Assembly: GCF_932526225.1 (NCBI RefSeq)
Contig: NC_064048.1
Span: forward strand, 7,235,015-7,299,014
From: Nematostella vectensis
Taxonomy: Eukaryota > Cnidaria > Anthozoa > Actiniaria > Edwardsiidae
Direction: 5' to 3'
Length of the DNA: 64,000 bases
Positions within the stretch are counted from its first letter, which is position 1; each line of letters opens with the position of its first letter. Of the stretch, positions 12,601-24,600 are shown piece after piece. Position numbers and translations under genes: made by a program. Below the pieces are notes generated by a model that was given only the letters and a program-made list of their open reading frames with translations, was not told the origin of the DNA and did not search any database.

Positions 12601-15600
12601 CCTATGGAGCTCCGCGCGCGGCCTGCGGCCGCGCTTGCTCCGCTATTAATGTTTCTCCGGCAAAATTTGATACTTCAGCGCAAGCGCAGTTGTAAAATAC
12701 CATACGAGTGTACCTGGGCACTAGCGAAAGCTAAATGTTCATGACATATAGAAATAAGTTTGATATGAATGTCACGTGTCCATTTTGTTGCCCCCCCCCC
12801 CCAGTTTGGTCGTGCCACAACTTCCGTAGCTCAAGATATTGATATTCGTATTTGTGATGACGTCATTGATGACGCAACGCTAAATGACAACTCCACCCCC
12901 CGTTATACCCCCTTGACGCTTAGACGACCTTTCCTAAGTTTGGTTGTCTTGCGAATTGTTCTTTCGAAATCTATCCAAATTCTATATCCAAATTCATGGT
13001 TATTACATTAAGCGTCGAGTGTTCTTACATTAAGCGTTAAGTCCGTTATTACATTAAGGGTTGAAAATTTGTTACATTAAGCGTTAACTGTTTTATTACA
13101 TTAAGCGTTGATTTGTTGTTACATTAAGCGTGAGTGTTAATCGTCGGTTTTTTGTTACATTAAGCGTTTGTGTTACATTAAGCGGCGTTTTTTTTGTTAC
13201 ATTAAGCGTTAGTGTTACATTAAGCGGCAGTTGTTACATTAAGCGGTGATACACTCCCCACGCTTTAGATTTGTTGGATTTTACTAGGTATAAGGAGTTC
13301 CTCACGTTTCCAAAGAAGGACATCCGATCAATCAACATACCTATTGGAGTGGAGCGTTTTAAGTCCATTTAATCACCAGAACCGTGTTCCTAGAAAGCAG
13401 GTTAGCGCTAACTAAAGGATAGATACAGCTATCTTGACATTTCATTGAATAAAGGGCATTCATCCCTGGGTAAGTGTTAACAGGCTTTCTAGGAACCCGT
13501 CCCAGGCCCTTAAAGCTTAAGCAATGCACCGTTTTCCAAATAGTGTGTATTCCGCGCATTACTAAAAATCAGCACACTAATAACGTCTATGTCTCAGCGT
13601 GTGACTTTGAAAGAAGCACGTGTATTTGGAGGAACGTCTATGGAGATGACTTTGACTGGACTCGACACAGGGGGACCACAGGCTCGTATGGCACTGGACC
13701 CAGTGGAGACCATACAACCGGATCAGGTAGGAATATACGTTTTTTGCGTGAACAGCTAAACAAACGTTCTCGGGATTTATCAAAATGCTGAAGAGTGTTT
13801 ATGACGTCATTTCGGGAAGTTAGAAAGCAGTTAAGAGGATGCAGCATAACCATCAGAAGGTATGACGAATGGTTAGCCCTAGAAATTCCGAGAAGTTAAG
13901 AGGGTCATTCTTGAAATCCGAGAAAACGAGATCTTCATTTTCTAAGGATCCGAGAAGTAGACGTCAAATGTCTAAAATCCGTAGCGCGCATTGTACTGTA
14001 ACAAGCCGGATCAGGTTCGTCCCCTGATTTCGCTTAAAATCAACTGACGTAATCTTGGTTTCCTCCACAGGTTATTATATGTATACGGAAACCTCACCAA
14101 GGAATCCTAACGATACTGCGATACTTCGAGCATCCCTTCGAAGTAATACAACCCTTAATCAATGCCTTACCTTCTGGTATCACATGTATGGCAGTGGCAT
14201 GGGTACGCTTCGAGTAAAGATCAACGGGGTGACAAGATGGCAGCGTTCGGGCAGTCAAGGAAATTACTGGCGTTTTCAGGAGATCCTGTACTCTGTGTTT
14301 GGATATTATGACGTAAGTGTTCTTGAAGCATTGCAGTCTATTTTGAGGCTAGCTTGTATCCTTGACTAGAGGTATTTTCCCCTTCTCATACATTGATTAG
14401 GTTTGATATTCCCTAGACAGATAGTCTAGGTCGGGTCTACCCTAGTTTTGAGCCAATCGCTTAATATATATCCAACACTAAAAAGCATACAGTATAAGAC
14501 CTATGACACTGACATTCGGCAAAATGCCAAGCTAGGTATTAAGTCTATTTTGAGGCTAGCTTGTATCCTTGACTAGAGGTATTTTCCCTACTCATACATT
14601 GATTAGGTTTGATATTCCCTAGGCAGATAGTCTAGGTCGGGTCTACCCTAGTTTTGAGCCAATCGCTTAATATATATCCAACACTAAAAAGCATACAGTA
14701 TAAGACCTATGACACTGACATTCGGCAAAATGCCAAGCTAGGTATCAAGTCTATTTTGAGGCTAGCTTGTATCCTTGACTAGAGGTATTTTCCCTACTCA
14801 TACATTGATTAGGTTTAATGTTCTCTAGACAGATAGTCTAGGTCGGTTCTACACTAGTTTTGAGCCAATCGCTTATATCAAACACCAAAAAGCATAGTAA
14901 AGACATATGACACTGACATTCGACAAAATGCCAAGCTAGGTATTTTAATAATAATAATAAAAAATCATCCTCGGGTACCCCGCGGAGGTGACAGGCGCGA
15001 GAACTAGGAGGAGCAAGGCGGGCGGAGGGGCAAGGGGGCGAAAGAGAAGAGAAAGAAGCGAGAAGTCATGCAAAAGTCTCGATTGTTTACTTCTATCATG
15101 CGTTGCGGATTCGGGGTTGCATCAAAACTTTGTGGCTGCACCGGTATTACCAGCAGAAAAAAAAACACATTTTTTTTTGTCTCAGATTGAGTTTCAAGGG
15201 ATCAGGGGCAACGACTTCACAAGCGATATAGCCATAGACGACCTTAGATCGTCATGTACTCAAGGTAAGACAGTGTTCAGGTGCTCAAGGTAAGGGGCGG
15301 GAGACCGGGGGGAGGGGAAGAAAGGAGCACTCCGGTCTCTGAGAGATCGGAGGCTCGCTATTGGCTAAGGCGTGTCACATGTGTTGTACATCCATCAAAG
15401 CGTCGTATCAACGAGTTTTGGTGCAAGAAAATGCCTGCAAGTTAGTATCGAATAAGAGTTTCAAAATTGTTGGAAAGTATAGACACGGTAAATGCATTTT
15501 ATTTTTTAACTTAGATACGTTTCGTGCAGCCTTTTGCCAAAAAATCATACCGCAGCCCTTGGCGGCCATCTTGGGTTTCGCTGGTCGATTTTTATTTGTG

Positions 15601-18600
15601 CACTATTTGGATGCATATAAACAGATTGAAGGAGCCTTGTCGCTTGCTACATGTCGCACTCGACATGTTTCCTAGTCTAACAGATGAGATGATTTAAGCT
15701 TATACCTCTATTAAATCATTAAAACAAATATGAAATACTGTTATGTGTTAAGTCATTTTCTGCAGTGGCTGATCCAAGTGTGGCTCTGTGACTCTGTGGT
15801 CCAATGGTCCAATTCTTTTTAAGCACAAAGCTATTGTAATAGTTTTCATAAATTGAACCACCTTTGAAAAATTCTAGCCCCCATTCAGCTTTTAACAGCG
15901 CCTGCACAAGGCAATTTGAATACTGAATGTTCATGATCGACCGACAATATCGGACGGGCTGCATATTATAACTTATTGAGACTAAACACAACACACCGTA
16001 AGGCATGTATTTATGCATGCATTATGAGCTTCAGAGGACGCAACGAAAACCATTTGCAGTACTGAGTAGTCAACTCCAGGGTCAAGAATCCATGCATGCT
16101 TGTCCACCGTTAAGTGTGCCTTCGAATTCCTGTATAATTATGCTTCCAAGCTGTAATTCAATCGTGATGACCACCATCCTCGCTGTCATCTGTTGACTAT
16201 AGCGAATCGGACTTTCACACCGAACATAGCCATTCGAAATATAAATTTTACCACATCTTTGTGCCCAAAGGCTTTTCTACAAGTCTTTCAAGTTTTGATA
16301 TGTCTTAAACCCTACCAAAAAGCAGAAAGATACTGTTTTATGCTCTTATTCTCGTCTCTCTATGGCCGCCATGTTTTTTTTACTTAGGTCAGCGAGTGTT
16401 ATGACGTCATCTTACAATTTGATCTGTGATTGGTTGTTTCAATGTTTTGATGCCTCGAATGTAAAAAAAAAGTGTTTCCAGAAAAGGAAATATTCCGAGT
16501 TGCTATTTCGCCGTGAACCCTAAACGTGCGTCCTTTTGAACCTACTTTTCTTTAAACACTGAACTCCCCCCACGCTTGCGTCGTAAGAACAATTATGGTA
16601 TCCCTTTACTACACATTCGAAGTTTTTGTTTTTTTTTCGTCGTTATGTGTTGCAAGTGATGATGGCGCATACACTATGCCCCAGGTATGGGTATGGCGTA
16701 GGGTATATATCTTTAGCTTAAGGTCTGCGGTAGGGTATATATCTTTAGCTTAAGGTCTGCGGTAGGGTATATATCTTTAACTTAAGGTCTGCGGTAGGGT
16801 ATACTTTTGAGCTTTAGGTCTGCGGTAGGGTATGTGATTTTGGCCGTAGGTCTCTGGTAGGGTATAAAAATCGAGGTTTTTGGTGTCTGATAGGGTCAGG
16901 TTTTGGAGACCTCGACGGCACACCCCTACATGCAACATGGAGGGGGATGGGGGGAAAGGAAAAGCCGTGGTATGAGAACTCCGTGTTTTTAGGGGTTTTC
17001 GTGCCGGAAAAACTATCAAAGCCTACAGGTAGGCTATCTTTGCTGCAAAGGCGCGAGGTTTTTTTTCCCAGCTGTAATTCATAGACTATAAACCAGAAAG
17101 CATACACATTTCATTTCTGCACATGATTTCTCTATAGAGCTAAAAAGGAGCTTTTAAGTTTTATTTCTTCTCTATCAGTACCCCCAGAAATATCATACAT
17201 TTCGCCTTCGGCAAAAGTACGAGAAGGTCAGCGGTTTGTCCTCAGATGCCAGGTTATTCTCAAGAACAGCTCATCAGAGGTGTACTGGACAAGGAACGGC
17301 GAACGGCTGGACAATGTTACACGAACAAATGACAGTGTGATATACACCCAGATCGCTGAACCAAGTATGGCAGGAACATATGTCTGTGTTGCTTCATCGA
17401 TATACGGAGAAGACCGAAACAGCACGATATTAATAAATGTATGTGAGTCAGAAATAGTATAGCCGGTTTTTCATTTTCAAGCGCAAATGGTACAGGAAAC
17501 GGAGACGTAAAGGCCAGGCTAAACTAGGAGACACCTAGCGTGCGACATGTTTCCTAGTTCAGCCACCGCAAAAATTTTTGTAGCGCGCGCCAGATCTTGT
17601 AGCAGCCATAAAGAAATGTTTCTCGGATAGTTGATAATGAAAATAGATTTTCACTGTTTATAAGTCTTTCCCTTTGTTTCCGAATCATAGATGCTCCAGT
17701 TAAAGTGAATGTCCATTTCAATACCACCAGCCGGGACACAGCTGTGCACGGAGAGAGCGTGACGGTCACGTGCTCGTCCCAGGCTTACCCCGCTGCCAGA
17801 TGTAAAGTTAGTCACGTGTCCAGTGGTGTGTCTGGCTCGTCTGGTGAGCTGGTCATTCCCTCGTACACCGAGATGAATCAAGGAATGTACGAATGCTTGT
17901 GTTCCAACATTTACGGCTTCTTGTCTGGCTATGGAAAACTTACGACTTACGGTGAGATGTGGACAACGCAAACGAGCGGATTATGAATACTTGTTGAGAC
18001 ATGAAACGCGAAATATTGGGGGGCACAATACAGAAACATCAAGAAAATATGTTTTAGGGGCACAGCCACGCCCCTACTGGTAATTTCCCAATAATCTTAT
18101 TTTTTTAATACTGGGGGACACGTGCCCCCCAGTACCCCACCCCCTGATGCGGCCCTGTGAGAAGATTTGGCGATTACAATACACCCCCACGTTTAACGAT
18201 TTTTGTAAATTTACTTTTGTTGTTGTATAAAACAAATTGTTTCATAGCATGTCATACTAAAAAATGTGGGCAACGAGATGGACACTGTGACGTCATCCGA
18301 ATATCATCTGAGGACAAAAGCACCAAAAAAGGGATCAATTTGTTGTTTAGCAAGATGATAGGCAAATTATATGGATTCTCAGCCAACCTCCCCCCCTCCC
18401 CCTCAGTCAATAGTTGCGAGTGCATTTATCTAATTAATTAACATCAATTGCTAACTCCCTCTTTGCCAGCTATGCAAGACTGATGATTTCTAAAGAAGGT
18501 TGTTTTTATGTTCAACTAATAAATTTTTCTCGGGTTTCTATTTTATTCTTAGTTCGTCCTCATAACACCACAGCAACCCCAGCATCCCTCATGATTAACG

Positions 18601-21600
18601 AAACCGACCCAATCCTGTTGACATGTAGGAGCACAGGGAACCCAATCCCTGAATTTAAATGGACGAAGAATGGCCGTGTGATACACGTCGGTCACGTGAT
18701 AAATATAGCACGGAGCTTCAAAACAGATGAAGGCGTTTACACATGCGTTGCACAGAATGGCCGAGGGTTCACTAATAGTGTCTCTTTAACAGTCAGTATC
18801 GTATACTGTAAGTATAAAACACACCAAACTAATGATCACTTAATTACTATATAAATTTAACTTCGAGGCCGGCTTCTCCTTGAGATTCTGAGCACCGCGA
18901 CCATATAATGATTGAACAAAGGAGATGCCTTTCCCCACTAAAAAAGCCCTAGAATATTTAGAAAAAAATAAAATAAAATAAACGAGCAGTAAAAAAAAAA
19001 CACGTCCCGTTCAAACGTCAAAGGTTACCCTAATTTGATTTCTAAAGCTTTTTAAAGCTTCCCATAAAATCCCCGGAAAATTGGTTCATTTCTATTTATT
19101 GAACTTGGGTGAATTAATCAAATATTTTACGTTGTTTTTTTACACACTTTTTCATATTTTATTAAACAATATCACAATAACACTAGTAACGAAATGCTCT
19201 ACAGTTAATGAAGTTGTCCATCTTTTGTTAGATTCCCCAAGAATCCAACAACCGCTGCAAAATGACACATTTGTTGAGGATGTCTCAAGAAATTTCAGAT
19301 TGTATTGCAACGCCACCGGCAACCCGCGTCCAATGATATCTTGGCGAAAGCGTGAAGATCCTGGACGAGACTTTGTTAATGGCCCTGAGCTTACCCTCAG
19401 GATGTCACGAGATTCTAAAGGAAATTACACTTGCACAGCTACCAACGACAGAGGGAGTGTTACATCGATAGTAGGCGTGATTGATATGAAATGTAAGATG
19501 ATGGTTTATTTATGATACTTCTCTTCTTCGAGTTATGGCCCATGTGAATGACTCATTGTCCTCATTACCATGAAGTACAGTAATTTTTCCTGGGATGGCC
19601 TAAAGTGGCCACACGGAATTTCTCTCTATGCGCACGCATTATGAGTACTTTTAGGGAAGTAAAGCATTTCAGCAAATTTCCCCACTTACATCACGGACTC
19701 TGTAGGCTTCAAAGCCATATTGCCTATAAAGATGAAAATGAGCTCTAAAACAAACTCTAACAATTCGCCAGTTGCAACACGAGCGAGCCACTGAGAGCTG
19801 AGACGGAGAAAATAGTGGCTTGGTATACCCGGGCAGTACATAGCCAACACGTGTGTTCCACGATCCTCTTTTAAAACTCTCGGGCCCAGATAATTATTTC
19901 CTACTGGGATTCCAGAAAAAAGTTCGATTCTCGATATAACGATATACACAAGCGAAACAAGTAAAGTATTATCATTATCATCTAGATTTAGTAAAACAAT
20001 ACGCATAAACTAAGAACCGAAGTCAGAAATTTTATAAAAATAAAAAATAAAAATAAGACGATCACAAAACATTTCATTTATTAATGCAGTCAAACCATAC
20101 CGGACAACTTTGACAACCGGCAAGCCCAATCCTGTTGCCCTTGGCAATGCACGAGCCACCCTCTATTGCTCAGCAACAGCTGAACCAGCTGTGCTTTGGT
20201 ATGAGATTCTACATAAAGGACGACAAGTTGCTAACAACACACGCGGAGAGCACGTTATCGAGAAGGTCAAGAGAGTCCATGGCGGTGATTACACGTGTGT
20301 GCCGTACAACGCGATTGGTAAAGGGGTTAACGTCACTACGGTCTTGACTGTATTAGGTGGGTATAGATACACATTTTTCAAATAAGGTTGCACTCGGAGA
20401 ATCTCTGTATCGTAACACTAGTGCTAAATGGGTACCAAGGAAATAAGTAAATAAGCGTAAATAAAATACAAATTTAGGTTTCAAAAGCTGCGAAATTTAT
20501 GTTTATGTTCTTATGAAAACTCACATAGCTTTCAGATACAAGGATTCAGCCGTTTATACGCTACCCATGAACCACCGCGGGTTACGACACATGGATTCTA
20601 GAGTACAACCTTTTTTGAAATAGGTGTAACTAGAAAGACTACATACATGCTGTTGAAAAACTAGATGGCCTGCCTGGGTATGGTTAGGGAAGCTATAAAT
20701 TTACTCAAGGTTGAAAAAGTAAGCTGAACGCTTCTGTGAGTAGTTGCGCTAACGTTTCTAGCGTTCCGACCTACTACCTATTGTTCGCTTACTATACTAT
20801 AAATACCACCCCCATCCGATTCAGTTTCTTTGCTCCGACCAAGGGCTAACGCTCGAGACGTCAGCGCAACTACTCTGTTTCACAGAGGCGTTCAATACAC
20901 TGTTAATTTATACCTTAGATAGTCTTTAGCTTGACACTAGTACAGTACCTGCTATATAGTGAATCATTTCATATGATTTCCCCATTTCTGACATTTAATG
21001 CCATAAACAATAATGTTTTTTTGGTCCAGGTGATGTCACTATATTTAACCCCCCAATCAACAAAACAATCAACGAAGAAGGCGATGTTTCTTTTACATGT
21101 AACGCAACTTCTACATTGGTTGGATCCTGGCCTTTAAATACAAAAATCACGTGGAAAAATCTACCCAATCACGGAAAGCAAATAGGCTCAGGCCCAGTCC
21201 TGACTCTCAAGAATGTCACTCAGCAACAGGGTGGGAAGTACGAGTGTGAGGCTGAGAACGGAGTAGGTCTTCCAGATAGAGCGAGTGCATACCTCACAGT
21301 TCACTGTAAGTACAAATTAAAGACCTTTAATATAAAGTAAGGTAATATGGGTAATCTCCAATGATGCATTGCATTGCCGGATCCTTAAAAGTAGGCCTCT
21401 GGCAGCCACCATTTTGTCGTCCAAATAAAATCCTAAGTGCGAGAAAGCATCAATTTACAAAGGCATATTTGGCCAATAGATTTATCCATTACTGCAATTT
21501 TTAATATTCTGCGAATTCACGCCGACGATTCCCAAAGCATAATCGCTTTCTGGCTTCGGTCATTCAAAATCCCGGAAGCTGGTTTATTGGCCAGAACAGA

Positions 21601-24600
21601 AACTGGGGTAAGGTAAATTGGCTAGCCACTCATTCACTTTGAAACACGTCTCAAATGGGAACTTTTTCCTTACTAGGTATCTCCATCTTTTCTCTTCCCC
21701 TAGCATACCTCGGCTCCCAGTTTCCATTCTCCCCGTCGCATTCGACTAGTACTTGGTCTTACCTCCTGATGATAAACCCTGTACTAGAACACACTTGAGG
21801 CTGCTTAACCTTTCAAAGAGCTCTATGAATATTCTATTCCATATTTACCTTAATTTATTATACATTTATGTGCTAATTTATTATACATTTATGTGCATGT
21901 GTATGAACTTTTTTTTGTTTTTATTATATTTTAACTCACTTCTTCCTCCCCCAGCATGTATACCTTACCCCTTATCAGCCTTTTTGTTTTCCGTTCTATA
22001 CCTCCCTAACCACTACCTCCTCCTTAATCTTCCCATTCACCCTATACGCCATAGTAAGAACAACACATCACTATCCCGTACACTCCTTATAGTCCAACTC
22101 CACTTACCGTAGCATTATCCCCACAATTACCTTCCCGCCCTCAACCCTGCCACCTACCTCTACCCGTATCACAACCATTATTCCCCTTTTATGTCCCCCT
22201 TCTCCCCAGGTGCCATGGTACCCGCTTTTAACCAAAAACTTCATCTCTCGGCGATGTGTTGTCCAACCAAAGCACTAAATGTAATTCAACTAAAGCAATT
22301 CCGCTGTTAAAATCACAGCTAATTCAGAAAGTAGAAAAAACATGTTCTCTCATATACAAGCTATTTGATGCTGCAGAACTGTATCAAAATGTCTTTGTAT
22401 AAACCCTTTGAATGTTTCATACTTTAACCAAAAATATTTAAAAAAAATGGATTTGCCAATTTATTACCTTTAATTTACACCTATGCAAAATAAGGTTGCT
22501 CCGTGCCGTAGCTCGCATTGTTCCAAAGGTAACGCATAAATGGCTGAATTCTCATGAAAACCTTGTAAGTTTTAACAGGCACCTACCCAAAGATTTTACA
22601 GCTTACCAGACCTTTTACCGTCTGTTTATTTATCTTTTACCCAAAACGAACTACTGGTTTGCAAGAGGTGTAAAACACGTATTATTCATTAGTTACAGAT
22701 CAGTGACTGATATCCCTATAACCCCAATGCTGATTTTAATTTCCTTCCCGGTATTTACCTTTAATGGAACGAATAACATATTTCCCGTCTTATTTATAGA
22801 CAAACCAATATCTACGCGTTTTGAGGCCTCATACAACTTCAACAGCAAAGATACTGTGGCGACCCTTAAATGTTCTGCCCAAGCGCTACCAGAACCTCAG
22901 TACAGAATTTATAGGAACGGCACATTACTCAGTGTCGGCAACGGCACACTTATAGTCAGAAATGGGTCCGACTATCTTTACTTCAACTGTACTCCGTTCA
23001 ACAGCCTTGGTGATGGTCCAACGAAAACGCTAGTACTCTCCATGGGTAAGAACGTTGATTTGTTAAGAAACACAGACAGGCTTGACTTGATGTAAGGTAG
23101 TTCGATTATTGCAACTTGCTTATACATGACTATCCAATAATAGGCAAACAGAAGTTCGACGTTGGATAGCTTACATGCTTCTAGTGCTGCCTAAGAAAAC
23201 CCTTTACTTTCTGTTGCCGTCCATCATACAAAACGTATTGGTTAAAATTCTTTATCATTTTCTTCAGCTGTATGCGGAATAAAGGGACACCGCGTGCGTC
23301 CTTTGGCCATGCCTATGATTATGGGTGGGGCTAATGCGGAGCATGGGGAATGGCCATGGCAAGTCTCCATGAAGCTGAATTCCAGTTCTTTGCCACATAT
23401 CTGCGGTGGAAACGTGATCAGTCCTTGGTGGGTCCTCACTGCTGCGCACTGTGTGCAGGATGAACGGGCCAGTAACATCAAACTAACAATGGGTAAGATT
23501 TAAAGTCAACTAAATAAACATGGGAAGCTAATAACCCTCCATGTAGCTGGAATGCTGAATTCCGAGAGCGCAGATACAACTTTGTCGAGTCGAAGGCATA
23601 GAAGGCGCCTCAGGACATACTGCTTGAGACAAAGAAAATAAATAAAAAATCATGCGTGAAACATGAAATGATTTCTACCGTCGTATTTACTTTTTTCGAC
23701 CACGCCCTTGTAGTGATTTTACCACGTATAAAAAGAAGTCACCCTCTAAATAACCCAATGTATCGACACATCAACATTTCAAGTGATCTTAACATAAATT
23801 TTCAAATTTAACTGTTTTAAAAGCTTAAAATCCGACACTAGAAAATCCACATCAAAGCCATGCACCTACTAAAGATTATTTTACCTTCATTTAAGGAGGC
23901 GCGCGCACAATTTACCCTTTCGGCGCTGATAAGTCACGTGCGTAGGTACACTTACCCTTCCTTGACTGAAATCTGCAGGTATAGGATCAGAATCATTTTC
24001 TGTGGTGCCATTTTCGCCGACAAAATACAAGCTGCAAATATACTTACTTGTCACACTTGAATGAGTCTCCATGTTTGCACCGCCATTGCCCTATTGCCAT
24101 TTCTTCTTCATAACTGCGGGAATCTAGAATCATTTCTACCGGTGCCACGAGACAATGCTTTGTTGTCACCATTTTGTTTGTACGAAAGCAAAAGCTTCTT
24201 CACTTTCGCGGTTGTTTTCGATTTGTCGGACTTTGACCCCGTTAAACGCACGTGACTTATCAGCGCCGAAAAGGTGAATTCATGCAGATTTGTGGAGAAC
24301 GGCAGTATGTTTCTGGTCTTGTAAAATTGCTACCAGAGCAATGAGTTTGGTGTATGTTCAGTTGGTGGGCGTTGTACATAATATGCTATATATGCTATCT
24401 TATTGTTTCAGGAGAATGGCGTTTGTTCAATGTGGACGGTACTGAGCAAGTGATACCGGTAGAGCGAATTATATCCCATGCGAACTATAGCTACAACACT
24501 TTAGACTATGACTATGCCTTGCTCAAGCTTACACGACCACTGAATTTCACGCAATATGTTCAGCCAGTCTGTCTACCGGACAGTGACTTTCCAGCTGGCA

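Larger units (their letters stand above)
8518..13249. mobile_element. DNA transposon with motif-rich inverted ends, no transposase left
   Basis: The ends are TCACCGCTTAATGTAAC at the left and its reverse complement at the right, flanked by TA on both sides (8516-8517, 13250-13251), which is consistent with a TA target-site duplication. Inverted similarity extends, with divergence, several hundred bp inward (shared GATGACGTCAT and CCCCTTGAC blocks at ~8800-8850 and ~12860-12920). The interior (9535-12650) is related to 28865-31445 in reverse orientation. There the same sequence adjoins a transposase, so this copy is probably a deletion derivative. It lies in the intron between SRCR 2 and MAM 2. 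Confidence 0.82.

Noticed and set aside
8518-13249. CRISPR-like spaced repeats at 8518-8706 and 12993-13249
   Set aside because: Repeats are only ~12 bp, spacing is irregular, and the two clusters are inverted ends of a eukaryotic transposon.
19686-20006. Minus-strand 106-codon ORF in the Ig4-Ig5 intron
   Set aside because: No recognisable motif, no splice or promoter context, and it sits within a plus-strand gene intron.
22496-22799. Hydrophobic open stretch before Ig 7, possible transmembrane exon
   Set aside because: No acceptor fits its start, and the TTTATAG acceptor at 22798 restores the phase-1 pattern. Best read as intron.
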